Shown here one piece after another: positions 54,723 to 63,196 of a stretch of 64,000 nucleotides of DNA (within the stretch, counting starts at the first letter, position 1; the number at the start of each line of letters is the position of its first letter). The notes beneath the pieces are model-generated. The model was not told the origin of the DNA. It was given only the letters and a program-made list of their open reading frames with translations, and ran no database searches. The position numbers and the translations under genes were made by a program. Location of the stretch: positions 1-64,000 of the forward strand of contig WRAQ01000003.1 in NCBI GenBank assembly GCA_009780115.1. Direction: 5' to 3'. The stretch comes from Lachnospiraceae bacterium (GTDB taxonomy: Bacteria; Bacillota; Clostridia; Lachnospirales; Lachnospiraceae).

Positions 54723-56345
54723 TTATGTTTTCACCAAATCCATCGGGTCAATAATACATTCCATCAGGACTGATTTGTCTTCAGCTAAAAAGCGGCCGAT
54801 TGCTGTTTCAGAATCATCCATATTGTATAGGCGGATAAAGTCCATTCCGTAAGCTTCGGCAATTTTTTCAAGGTCAGGGCTGCCGGTCAAATCAACGACT
54901 GAATATTTATCCTGATAAACATGATGCTGAAATTCACGGACAAGGCCTAAATAATTATTTTTAAGGACAATAATTTTGACCGGAATATCATGCTGGCGGA
55001 TAGTGGCAAGCTCCATCATTGACATTTGGAAACTTCCATCGCCGCAAACCGCAACAACCTGCCGCTTAGGGGCGGCTGCTTTTGCACCCATCGCTGCCGG
55101 GATTGAATAACCCATCGTCCCCATACCGCCAGTGGTAAGGAAACGGCCTTCACGGACAACATAATAAGTGCAAGACCAGATTTGGTTCTGGCCAACGTCA
55201 GCAACATAAATCGCATCACCCGCCATTTTTTCCGAAAGGCGGCGGATAAAGACAGCCGGGTCTACGTAACCGGGATTGGGGGTTCGGATGCGCTTCATTG
55301 TATCACGGTAATGTTCAAGGGCTGTTACCCATTCATCATGTTTACATTCACATTTTTCTTCTTCAAGCTGGTTAAAGATATGTTTTGCATCACCAACCAG
55401 CGGAATTGACGGGCCGACATTTTTACCGATTTCAGCGGTATCTACATCGATATGAATCAGAACTTTGTTTGCCATTATCAAATCCGGCTGGCTCATAGCG
55501 CGGTCGGCAACTCTTGCCCCCACCATAATCAGCATATCTGATTCGTTCATTGCCCGGTTAGCATAATTTTTGCCATTATTGCCAACCATGCCAAAATAAA
55601 GCGGATGTCTCGTTGGCATTGCCCCGATACCCATCATCGTAGAAACAACGGGAACACGATAACGCTCCGCAAAATGAATTAACTCTTCCGCCCCGCCTGA
55701 CAAATGAATACCGCCTCCCACACAAATCATCGGCCGTTTCGCCTTTTCCAGTTCTTTAATAACCTTTTTAATTTGGACGGCATGGCCTTTAACGGTTGGT
55801 TTGTAAGTACGCATTGCGATTTCAGCCGGATAAGAAAATTTATTTATCACGGCATCTTGAATGTCAACAGGGATATCAATTAATACCGGGCCTTTTCTGC
55901 CGGAATTGGCAATAAAAAATGCTTCTTTGAAAACGCGGGGGATATCATTGACATTTTTAATTAGATAGCTATATTTGACAAAAGATTCAACGGCACCGGT
56001 GATGTCTGCCTCCTGGAAAACATCACTGCCAATCAGCTCCGAATTAACCTGCCCGGTGATACAAATCAAGGGAATCGAATCGGCATAAGCGGTTGCGACT
56101 CCGGTGATAACATTAGTCGCCCCGGGGCCGGATGTCACCGCACAAACGCATGATTTGCCGCTGATACGGGCATAACCAGAAGCCGCGTGGGCGGCACTTT
56201 GTTCCGTCCGGACAAGAATTGAACGGATTTTCGAATTTAATATACTATTATAAAAGGGGGCGATGGCAACGCCGGGATAACCAAAAACGACTTTAACATT
56301 TTCCGCTTCCAGACATTTGATGATGGCATCTGCTCCGGTCATCAT
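54723..56345 (-). CDS. ilvB: acetolactate synthase large (catalytic) subunit
   Basis: IlvB joins two pyruvates, or pyruvate and 2-oxobutyrate, with thiamine diphosphate. The 540-residue protein has the catalytic Glu in VRTEQSAAHAA (about residue 47), the FAD-binding middle domain and the TPP-Mg motif GDGSFQMSMMELATI...NNYLGLV (about 435-470). It is slightly short of the typical 560-570 residues at the C-terminus. It is followed by two small-subunit genes. The gap to metH upstream is only about 70 bases but holds no visible T-box. Confidence 0.93.
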   Translation of the reverse strand: MMTGADAIIKCLEAENVKVVFGYPGVAIAPFYNSILNSKIRSILVRTEQSAAHAASGYARISGKSCVCAVTSGPGATNVITGVATAYADSIPLICITGQVNSELIGSDVFQEADITGAVESFVKYSYLIKNVNDIPRVFKEAFFIANSGRKGPVLIDIPVDIQDAVINKFSYPAEIAMRTYKPTVKGHAVQIKKVIKELEKAKRPMICVGGGIHLSGGAEELIHFAERYRVPVVSTMMGIGAMPTRHPLYFGMVGNNGKNYANRAMNESDMLIMVGARVADRAMSQPDLIMANKVLIHIDVDTAEIGKNVGPSIPLVGDAKHIFNQLEEEKCECKHDEWVTALEHYRDTMKRIRTPNPGYVDPAVFIRRLSEKMAGDAIYVADVGQNQIWSCTYYVVREGRFLTTGGMGTMGYSIPAAMGAKAAAPKRQVVAVCGDGSFQMSMMELATIRQHDIPVKIIVLKNNYLGLVREFQHHVYQDKYSVVDLTGSPDLEKIAEAYGMDFIRLYNMDDSETAIGRFLAEDKSVLMECIIDPMDLVKT

Positions 56346-56418
56346 AAATTTACTCCTTATCTGTTTGTGTTTTATTTAGTGAAACATATTTTTCTAAAAA
56401 AGGCAAGGATAAAAATCC

Positions 56419-58836
56419 CTATTGTAACCGTTTTATAATCCTCTGCACCAGCCGCACTGCTTCCGCGGCATCTTTTGCATAACCCGAAGCACCGATTTCA
56501 TCGGCATATTCAGCGGTAATAACCGCCCCGCCAATGATAATACTTGCCCTTAAATTATTTTCTTTAGCAAGCTCAACGATATTTTTCATTTCTGTCATCG
56601 TCGTAGTCATCAAAGCTGATAAAGCGATGATATCAGCTTGGTGGTTTTTTGCCTGGCTGATGATTTCTAAAGAACTAACGTCTTTTCCCAAATCAACTAC
56701 CTTAAAACCATGATTCTTAAGCAGCAGGACAACAAGATTCTTTCCAATGTCATGAATATCACCAGCAACAGTTGCGATAACAATTGTGACCGGCGAAACT
56801 TCGCTGCCGTCTTTTATCAGCAAAGGTTCGAGATATTCAATAGCCATTTTCATCGTTTCCGCCCCGGCAATTAATTGCGGCAGGAAGTAAATTCCTTTAT
56901 CAAATAATCCGCCAACCTCATCAATCGCAGGTAACAAATATTCGTCAAGGATATTTTTCGGGGTAATCCCATTATCTAAAGCGGTTTTCACCAGTTCAAT
57001 AATCTTATTCCGCCGCCCTTTTAGAACCGCTTTATTAATTAAGGTACCAGGATGAGAATCGTAAGTGTCAAGAGGTTGCTTTAATTCACTCAAATCAGCG
57101 CATTGACTCATTCGGTCAATATAGCGCAAGTCTGCCTCTTCCCGATTAAGCAACATATCAACCGCCAAAGTATTATTAATTAGTAGCTCCTGCGATGGAT
57201 TAGCTATTGCCATCGTCAGGCCGGCATTTATCGCCATTGTCAGAAAAGCCGCATTGATAAAACCACGCTCCGGCAAACCAAAGGAAATATTCGAAAGCCC
57301 GCAAATCGTCGGATAGCCCTTTTCTTTGCAATAACGAATCGTATCAAGTGCTTCAAGCGCGGCATTTTTATTCGCGCCGATAGTAGTTACCAGCGCATCC
57401 ACAATAATATTTTCTTTTGGAATCCCCAGTTCAGAAGCGCGGTTAGTAATTTTTTCGATAATCGTGATTTTTTCTGCTATATCAGCCGGCAGCCCGGAAT
57501 CCGAAAGAGGTAACAAAATAAACATCGCGCCATACTTTTTCGCCAATGGTAAAATTTTATCAAATTTGGTTTTTTCCAGCGAAACCGAATTAATCAATGC
57601 CCGTCCCGGATAATTCCTAAGGGCGGTTTCAATTACTTCCGGATTGCTTGAATCGATTGCTAAAGGCAAAGATGTCCGGGTTTGAATCTCAGCGATTGCT
57701 TTTTTCATCATCTCCCGTTCATCAATTCCTTCCATCCCCATATTGACATCCAAAATCAAAGCCCCGGCCGCCTCTTGCTCCTCGGCAAAAGCACAGGCCA
57801 TTTCGAGACTGCCATTTTTTAACTCTTCCTTTAGTTTTTTCTTGCCGGTTGGGTTAATCCGCTCGCCAACCACGATAAACGGGTCATTCAAACCAAAAGA
57901 AATTGTTTTACGTTCCGACGATAAATGACGGTTCTCTGTCATTTTCCGTTTTTTCGGAGTCATATTTCGATATTTAGTCGTCAATTGTCTGATATATTCC
58001 GGTGTAGTTCCACAACAACCACCTATTAATGCCGCCCCTGCTTCAATTAAATTTTTCATTGAATCAGCAAAAACTTCTTCCGACATATTGTAAACAGTTT
58101 GCCCTGATGCATTAAGAACGGGCATCCCGGCATTGGGTTTCGCAATAACCGGTAATTTTGATACTTTTGCAAACCCGCTGATTATTTCGGCCATTTTGTC
58201 AGGGCCGGCCCCGCAATTCACGCCGATTGCCGATGCCCCAAGACTTTCAAGGACGACGGCAACGGTTTTGGGGTCACTTCCGTATAAAGTACGCCCATCG
58301 GCTTCAAAAGTTAAAGTCGCCATCACCGGCAAATCGCATATTTCATTGGCGGCAATCAAAAAAGCACGGGTTTCGGCCAAACTGGTCATTGTCTCAATTA
58401 CCAATAAATCAACCCCGCCGGCAACCAAATATCCGATTTGTTCTTTATAAATTTCAATCAAATCTTCAAACTCCATCTCACCGAGTGGTTTTAATAATGA
58501 CCCGGTCATGGAAACATCACCGGCTACCAATGCCCGGCCGGCCGCCGTTTTGCGAGTTAATTTTACCAATTCGGTATTAATTTCAGCGATTCGTGGTTCA
58601 AGGCCGTATTCCTTCAATTTGACCCGGTTGCCGGTAAAAGTTGGTGCATAAATAATCTCACTTCCTGCTTCGATATAGCTATTATGCAGTGAAGTAATCA
58701 CTTCCGGATTCTCTAAAATCCATTGTTCAGGGCACACGCCAGTGGGCATTCCCGCTTTAATAAGATTAATTCCGGTTGCGCCGTCCAGAAAAACTATCCT
58801 GTTATTAATAAAATTTTGAAATTCTTTTTTTGTCAT
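56419..58836 (-). CDS. metH: cobalamin-dependent methionine synthase without the activation domain
   Basis: MetH transfers a methyl group from 5-methyl-THF through cobalamin to homocysteine. The 805-residue protein has the homocysteine domain (residues 1-290, Zn ligands in VNCGAGPD and GGCCGTTPE), the pterin domain (about 315-570), and the B12 cap and binding domains (about 585-805) with DIHDIGK, whose His replaces the lower ligand. The C-terminal SAM-dependent activation domain of E. coli MetH is absent, as in many clostridia. The ATG at 58836 is chosen because the earlier ATG, 13 codons upstream, lies within the promoter. Confidence 0.92.
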   Translation of the reverse strand: MTKKEFQNFINNRIVFLDGATGINLIKAGMPTGVCPEQWILENPEVITSLHNSYIEAGSEIIYAPTFTGNRVKLKEYGLEPRIAEINTELVKLTRKTAAGRALVAGDVSMTGSLLKPLGEMEFEDLIEIYKEQIGYLVAGGVDLLVIETMTSLAETRAFLIAANEICDLPVMATLTFEADGRTLYGSDPKTVAVVLESLGASAIGVNCGAGPDKMAEIISGFAKVSKLPVIAKPNAGMPVLNASGQTVYNMSEEVFADSMKNLIEAGAALIGGCCGTTPEYIRQLTTKYRNMTPKKRKMTENRHLSSERKTISFGLNDPFIVVGERINPTGKKKLKEELKNGSLEMACAFAEEQEAAGALILDVNMGMEGIDEREMMKKAIAEIQTRTSLPLAIDSSNPEVIETALRNYPGRALINSVSLEKTKFDKILPLAKKYGAMFILLPLSDSGLPADIAEKITIIEKITNRASELGIPKENIIVDALVTTIGANKNAALEALDTIRYCKEKGYPTICGLSNISFGLPERGFINAAFLTMAINAGLTMAIANPSQELLINNTLAVDMLLNREEADLRYIDRMSQCADLSELKQPLDTYDSHPGTLINKAVLKGRRNKIIELVKTALDNGITPKNILDEYLLPAIDEVGGLFDKGIYFLPQLIAGAETMKMAIEYLEPLLIKDGSEVSPVTIVIATVAGDIHDIGKNLVVLLLKNHGFKVVDLGKDVSSLEIISQAKNHQADIIALSALMTTTMTEMKNIVELAKENNLRASIIIGGAVITAEYADEIGASGYAKDAAEAVRLVQRIIKRLQ

Positions 58837-58842
58837 GAAGTT

Positions 58843-58871
58843 ATTATAACACAACGTGTAAAACACGCAAA
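58843..58871 (-). promoter_or_regulatory. metH promoter giving an apparently leaderless mRNA
   Basis: On the minus strand TTTGCG (58866-58871), 17 bp and TATAAT (58843-58848) form a promoter. Seven bases after the -10 comes the ATG at 58836 itself, so the transcript should start at or within a base or two of the start codon. No Shine-Dalgarno sequence is present. Confidence 0.6.
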
Positions 58872-58908
58872 TCATTCTTGATAAATTTTCACTACTATGT
58901 TATTTTAA

Positions 58909-58933
58909 GTTCAGGCACCGTGAACAGTATAAT
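58909..58933 (+). promoter_or_regulatory. promoter and possible operator of the small lipoprotein gene
   Basis: TATAAT (58928-58933) is directly preceded by the inverted repeat GTTCAGGCACCGTGAAC (58909-58925), which fills the spacer and -35 area. No good -35 is seen, so a regulator may be needed. The 112-bp divergent gap also contains the metH promoter. Confidence 0.4.
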
Positions 58934-58947
58934 GGGAGGGATTACCC

Positions 58948-59421
58948 TTGATAAAGAAAGCCAAAAAATTATATATTTCCGTTATCCTTTGTCTTATTTT
59001 ATTTTTTAGTCTCGCGGGTTGCGGCAGTGACAATTACTTAGATGAATACAAAGCTAAAATGGAAAATTTTTTTGAACAGCTTAATGATTATGATAATGCA
59101 ATTAATTCCTTAGACCCATATTCCGCTTCTGCTGTTTCCGATCTCCTTTTTTATCTTGACGGTGTCGCAGATGCTATTAGAGAAATGGCTTCATATGATG
59201 TACCGGATGTTTTTTATGGGGTTGATGAGCTTGCCAGACAAGCCAATGAATATATGGCTGAAGCCGTATCGCTTTATAATGAAGCTTTTCTTGCTTTTGA
59301 ATATAATGACAATATCGCCGCCGCAGCTAGTGAAAATTACGAGCGGGCGAATTTGCGGTTGCGGTATATCGCTGAAATTCTCCGGGGTGATATTCCGGAG
59401 GAAATATTTAGTAGTAATTAA
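58948..59421 (+). CDS. small lipoprotein of unknown function
   Basis: The start is TTG at 58948 with GGGAGGG eight bases before; no ATG is available. The 157-residue product has a signal peptide with lipobox LAGC (Cys near 25) and then an acidic helical domain (DEYKAKMENFFEQLNDYDNA and similar) without Cys. It is likely anchored on the outside of the membrane. The short periodic helices recall lipoproteins of three- or four-helix type, but I do not recognise a family. It is divergent from metH and ends six bases from the convergent DUF4190 gene. Confidence 0.7.
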   Translation: MIKKAKKLYISVILCLILFFSLAGCGSDNYLDEYKAKMENFFEQLNDYDNAINSLDPYSASAVSDLLFYLDGVADAIREMASYDVPDVFYGVDELARQANEYMAEAVSLYNEAFLAFEYNDNIAAAASENYERANLRLRYIAEILRGDIPEEIFSSN

Positions 59422-59427
59422 AGAAAT

Positions 59428-59988
59428 CTAGAATAACCAAAAAGCCGGAAATGCTGAAAAAATTATTATTGCGACGAAAACAATAACATAAAACAATATC
59501 GAAATTGAACTAATAATGATACCGGCTATGGCCATGCCGCGACCGGGTTGTTTTTTCACAAGCGCCATAATTCCGGTAATAAGGCCGGCGGCCGAAACAA
59601 AGAATGAAAAATAGCAACAAAATATAGAAACGATACCACATACCAGCGAAGCAATCGCCAATCCGCTGTTTCCGGTATTTTCACTTCCGCCGGCCGTATA
59701 TTTAGGTGGGGGATTATAAGACGAACCGGTATTTTGGTATGGATTTGATTGATCGGCTTTATTATTTTGCCTTGATGTATTTCCTTCATTGTACCACGGG
59801 GTGGATGACACCACTTCGGCATCAGCCCGCTCAATTGTTGGCTCCGAAGAAGCTTGCGGCACCGGGTTTGCCGCCTCGCCCGGGATAAGCCTTTCACCGC
59901 AATTCATACAAAAGGTATTTGTCGCTTTATTTTCACCGCCGCAGGCTATACAATTTATTTTTTTATCATTATTCAAAAATTCGCTCAT
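59428..59988 (-). CDS. zinc-ribbon and DUF4190 membrane protein
   Basis: This 186-residue protein has an N-terminal zinc ribbon (CIACGGENKATNTFCMNCG, Cys at about 14, 17, 28 and 31), a Pro/Ser/Asn-rich linker (40-110) and two C-terminal membrane helices (about 110-140 and 150-180) of the DUF4190 type, with GLAIASLVCGIVS at their beginning. Such proteins are common in Firmicutes and unassigned in function. A role in envelope sensing or protein handling is possible. It is convergent with the small lipoprotein gene. Confidence 0.75.
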   Translation of the reverse strand: MSEFLNNDKKINCIACGGENKATNTFCMNCGERLIPGEAANPVPQASSEPTIERADAEVVSSTPWYNEGNTSRQNNKADQSNPYQNTGSSYNPPPKYTAGGSENTGNSGLAIASLVCGIVSIFCCYFSFFVSAAGLITGIMALVKKQPGRGMAIAGIIISSISILFYVIVFVAIIIFSAFPAFWLF

Positions 59989-60019
59989 GTTCTTATTTTA
60001 TATATTATAATGCTGGTTG

Positions 60020-60883
60020 TCAACTTTTTATTTTCTTTTCTAAAAGGCTCATGCAATAACCAAGGCCAACCCCTGACAAACACGTAAAAAAGCAAATAAC
60101 CCCTAATGAAAAATCATAATTATTTAGCTCACCATTTTGCAATACTTTGCCGTTCCAAGGGATAATCATAATTGTAGAAGCTATAATAATACCAATAATA
60201 AAGTGGTACATTCCGGTATAAGAGCGTTCAAATAAGTTATCAAAGGCTTTTGAAAGTAATAAAATACAAGCAGCGGCACCACACAAAACCGGAATCAAAA
60301 CGCCCAAATCCACATTACCAACCCGTTCCATCATTACTCCGTATATCCCCATATAAAGCAAAAAATTCGAAGGGCTAAGCCCCGGGATAATCGCCCCAAG
60401 AGCCATCAGCACCCCGGCAAGCAGCCATACCAGCAGGTTTTCGGTTGGTATCGGGATTGTCGTTAATATATCTTGAATAAATATTAGGAAGGTAAACATT
60501 GCTGCAAATGAAATCAGCAAAATAATGAAGTGTCTGCCTTCCCGGCCTTGCTCTCCAGCCTTTCCATAAAGGTGGGGTAAAGTCCCAAGTACACAGCCGA
60601 TAAAGAACCAAATCAATGGGACTTCCGCGATTTCAAAAAAATCACCTAATACTCGCGAAACTAAAATAATACTTATCAACCCGCCAAAGCCAATCGGTAA
60701 AAAGAATCTGACGTTCTTCCAAAAATCTTTGGTGATATTTCCGAAAAAATGAATCATGGGTTCATAAACGCCAAAAATCGCGGCAAAAACACCGCCGCTT
60801 ACTCCCGGAATGATAAAGCCGGTGCCGATTACGAAGCCTTTAAGTAGTCTGAAAAGCCATGAGAGCATTGTATTAAACCTCAT
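60020..60883 (-). CDS. DUF368 family membrane protein
   Basis: This 287-residue integral membrane protein of the DUF368 family has about eight helices. The signature GTGFIIPGVSGGVFAAIFGVYEPMI (residues 17-40) at the N-terminus and the inverted repeat-like GAIIPGLSPSNFLLYMGIY (about 165-183) are the conserved half-repeats. DUF368 proteins have recently been linked to undecaprenyl phosphate translocation (PopT), which would place this protein in cell wall precursor recycling. That link is from memory and not tested here. It is alone, with a DUF4190 gene downstream. Confidence 0.85.
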   Translation of the reverse strand: MRFNTMLSWLFRLLKGFVIGTGFIIPGVSGGVFAAIFGVYEPMIHFFGNITKDFWKNVRFFLPIGFGGLISIILVSRVLGDFFEIAEVPLIWFFIGCVLGTLPHLYGKAGEQGREGRHFIILLISFAAMFTFLIFIQDILTTIPIPTENLLVWLLAGVLMALGAIIPGLSPSNFLLYMGIYGVMMERVGNVDLGVLIPVLCGAAACILLLSKAFDNLFERSYTGMYHFIIGIIIASTIMIIPWNGKVLQNGELNNYDFSLGVICFFTCLSGVGLGYCMSLLEKKIKS

Positions 60884-60960
60884 CTAAGTTTATATATAAA
60901 TTTATGCCCTTAATGTAAAAAAATAACCGCGTGAATGCGATTATTTATATCTATTATATA

Positions 60961-61080
60961 CGTAAGTCAGATAGAGTATCTCTCCGTCACTACGGCCTAA
61001 TTGGCTGCTCTTACAGTTTTCTTTAGGGAAGAAGGCGGCCTAAGGTTCCAAACCAAACAAGTTTGGCCCGAGATATCAAA
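60961..61080 (-). repeat. family A palindromic repeat, copy 7, overlapping the NYN gene end
   Basis: CGTAAGTCAG...ACTACGGCCTAATTGG and GAAGAAGGCGGCCTAAGG are intact. The head is disrupted by CCAAACCAAACAAGTTTGG (61049-61067), and the terminal arm runs into the last codons of the gene ending at 61076. Confidence 0.8.
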
Positions 61081-61996
61081 CTTCGAAGGTCACGTTTTTC
61101 TTCGAGGCGGATTTTTCAACGATTGAGATGCCGGGTATGTTGCTGACGAAGCGGACGAATTGGGAGTAGCCGAAATCTTTGTGGTTAAAGTCGGCAAATT
61201 TGTTGTGTACTTTTTGGCCAAGTTTACCAAGGTCAACTTCTGTTTTTTTGACTATTGTAATGATAAACTGTTCTACTTCTTCGCGGGTATAATTTTGCTT
61301 TTTCCGTTCGACATAAACGGATGAGTTTTCGGTTTTCACTTCAAATTCTTTCATATCCCTAACGAAAGTAGTCATTGAATTATAGCCATAATTTCGTTCG
61401 TCAAAATCAGTATGAACTCTTTGAATCTGGCTTTTTATCCCCCCTAAACCGGCGCGTTCATCACGCTCTTCGCTCTGCTTTACAATATCCATGATGATAT
61501 TTTTGATTTCACTGATTGCCACAATTGAACTTGCATCAGCAATAGCCTCATTATTTTCACCAAGGGTCTCTAAGATGATATATTTCGTACAGGCGGCTTT
61601 AAGTGCTTTTGAAGCATCACTCCGGCCCATTCCGATAACCGTCATCCCGCCTTCCCGCAGGCGGTTTACCAGGCGGGTAAAATCGCTGTCTGATGAGACA
61701 ATACAAAAACCGTCTACATTTCCGGTATACAAAATATCCATAACATCGATTACCATCATAATATCAGCGGCATTTTTCACTTTTGAATAACGCGGCTGCT
61801 GAATCGGGACGATGGCATGTTCCATCGCTTTTGTATTCCAGCTTTTCAAGTAATCATCGGTGAAATCCCCATACATCCGCTTATATGTGACAATACCATA
61901 ATGACGTAATTCTTTCAAAATATCATCAAGATATTTAACGCTGGTATTTTCAGCATCAATAACTAATGCTATTTTTTTTGTTGATTCTATTTCCAT
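61076..61996 (-). CDS. NYN-domain ribonuclease-like protein with two LOTUS/OST-HTH domains
   Basis: Residues 1-155 form a NYN (PIN-like) nuclease domain with IALVIDAENTS (the metal Asp at about 13), KNAADIMMVIDVMD and CIVSSDSDFTRLVNRLREGG. Residues 165-235 and 240-306 are two OST-HTH/LOTUS domains with YGYNSMTTFVRDM and FGYSQFVRFVS motifs. Bacterial proteins of this layout (NYN plus LOTUS) are thought to bind and cut structured RNA. No membrane segment is present. It stands alone between repeats, and its own 3' end overlaps a family A copy. Confidence 0.85.
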   Translation of the reverse strand: MEIESTKKIALVIDAENTSVKYLDDILKELRHYGIVTYKRMYGDFTDDYLKSWNTKAMEHAIVPIQQPRYSKVKNAADIMMVIDVMDILYTGNVDGFCIVSSDSDFTRLVNRLREGGMTVIGMGRSDASKALKAACTKYIILETLGENNEAIADASSIVAISEIKNIIMDIVKQSEERDERAGLGGIKSQIQRVHTDFDERNYGYNSMTTFVRDMKEFEVKTENSSVYVERKKQNYTREEVEQFIITIVKKTEVDLGKLGQKVHNKFADFNHKDFGYSQFVRFVSNIPGISIVEKSASKKNVTFEV

Positions 61997-62011
61997 TTTT
62001 TCCTCACTCTT

Positions 62012-62077
62012 TCACTTACATTCAAGCAATAAATTCTTTTACATATAGCCTAATGCGATTGCTTTCCTTTAACCATA
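62012..62077 (-). repeat. family A degenerate partial copy at the end of the WYL gene
   Basis: Only the AAGCAATAAATTC tail, a CATATAGCCTAATG core and a GCTTTCCTTTAAC head remain. It overlaps the stop codon of the gene ending at 62069. It is the weakest copy and could be a chance resemblance. Confidence 0.4.
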
Positions 62078-63058
62078 CATTTTTTTCAATTTTTCAATCG
62101 TATCTTTCATCCGGCTTACGACATGGTCAGGCGAAATAATCTGCGCCCCTTCACCAAGGCCGATAATCCACGCAATAAACTGCATGCTTACCGCAACTTT
62201 AACCACTACCGTAAAGTGACTTTCGCCAGTCAGCCTAAAGGTAACATCTTTGCCGAAGCGGTCAATTACCACCCCGGCTAAATCATTCCGGAATTGAATT
62301 TTCACTAACTCGTCAGCCCCATGATACATGCCAAACATTTTTCGGGAATAAGAGGCCATATTGAATTTTTCAAAAAACTCACGCCCCTCGCGATTTTTTT
62401 CCGTAAGTGATAATTTCATCATCTTGTCAACGCGGTAATGTTTGATGATTTCATCACGGCTGTCATAAGCGACAAGATAGTAATTCTCATTATCCCAGGA
62501 CAATGCCCACGGGCTTACTTCATATATTTCACCATCTTTTTTCAGTTCCAGAATTTTATCAACAGTCCATTGGGTATACTGAAAACGTATTTTTACATTA
62601 CTTCCAATCGCATTATGTAAAATATCGACATTGTAGTAGATACTTTCATTCATCGTCTTTATCCGGTCGGCTACATAGACTTGGCGATTTAACTTCAGCG
62701 CTTCATTGAGGCTGGTTAAATTACCAAGTTTTTTAATTAACCCGGTTGATTTCTTGACGGTGATAAATTTGGAAGCCTGAACCGCATCAACTAGCAACTT
62801 AAGCTCTGCCAGCTCAAACTGGCGGCTTCCGATGTAATAAACATAACCCTTACCAAGTGATTCACCGATGATGTCAAGGCCGTATGCCCTTAACGCCTCA
62901 ATATCATCATACAGGCTCTTACGTTCGGCACTAATACCATAAGCTAAAAGGGCGGCCTGGATTTCCTTTAAGGATAGGCGGTGGGTATCGTCGGTTTTCT
63001 CCTGGAGGATTTTCACCAGGTATAAAATTTTCAGCTTTTGGTTGGTACTCTTTGGCAT
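62069..63058 (-). CDS. WYL-domain transcriptional regulator
   Basis: This 329-residue protein has an N-terminal helix-turn-helix (about 10-65) with an YLVKILQEKTDDTHRLSLKEIQ start. The WYL domain (about 130-230) shows the WALSWDNENYYLVAYD segment, where W-[Y/L]-L motifs are replaced by WAL/YYL, and the C-terminal WCX region follows. WYL proteins sense nucleic acid or nucleotide signals and often regulate DNA repair or defence genes. The neighbour fpg is a DNA repair gene, but no defence system is seen. The ATG at 63058 has AGAGAG upstream, and a GTG three codons earlier is also possible. Confidence 0.85.
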   Translation of the reverse strand: MPKSTNQKLKILYLVKILQEKTDDTHRLSLKEIQAALLAYGISAERKSLYDDIEALRAYGLDIIGESLGKGYVYYIGSRQFELAELKLLVDAVQASKFITVKKSTGLIKKLGNLTSLNEALKLNRQVYVADRIKTMNESIYYNVDILHNAIGSNVKIRFQYTQWTVDKILELKKDGEIYEVSPWALSWDNENYYLVAYDSRDEIIKHYRVDKMMKLSLTEKNREGREFFEKFNMASYSRKMFGMYHGADELVKIQFRNDLAGVVIDRFGKDVTFRLTGESHFTVVVKVAVSMQFIAWIIGLGEGAQIISPDHVVSRMKDTIEKLKKMYG

Positions 63059-63081
63059 AAATAACACTCTCTAATTTGAAA

Positions 63082-63191
63082 TGTTAGTCAGGAAATAAAC
63101 ACTTTCCGCCACTATGGGCCTAATTGAAATTGCGTTTTCGTTCGGGAAGAAGGCGGCCTAATGCAACTTCAAGATGTTTTTGCCTTCCTTA
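63082..63191 (-). repeat. family A palindromic repeat, copy 8, 3' to fpg
   Basis: This is a complete copy, with TGTTAGTCAGGAAATAAAC at one end and GATGTTTTTGCCTTCCTTAC at the other. It begins six bases after the fpg stop codon on the minus strand. The intergenic space holds nothing else before the WYL start. Confidence 0.85.
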
Positions 63192-63196
63192 CCCTC

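Noticed and set aside
56346..56418. T-box upstream of ilvB
   Set aside because: The gap is about 70 bases, too short, and no T-box motif or terminator is visible.
58837..58875. Thirteen extra codons at the start of metH
   Set aside because: They coincide with the -35 and -10 elements of the promoter, so they cannot be transcribed as part of this message.
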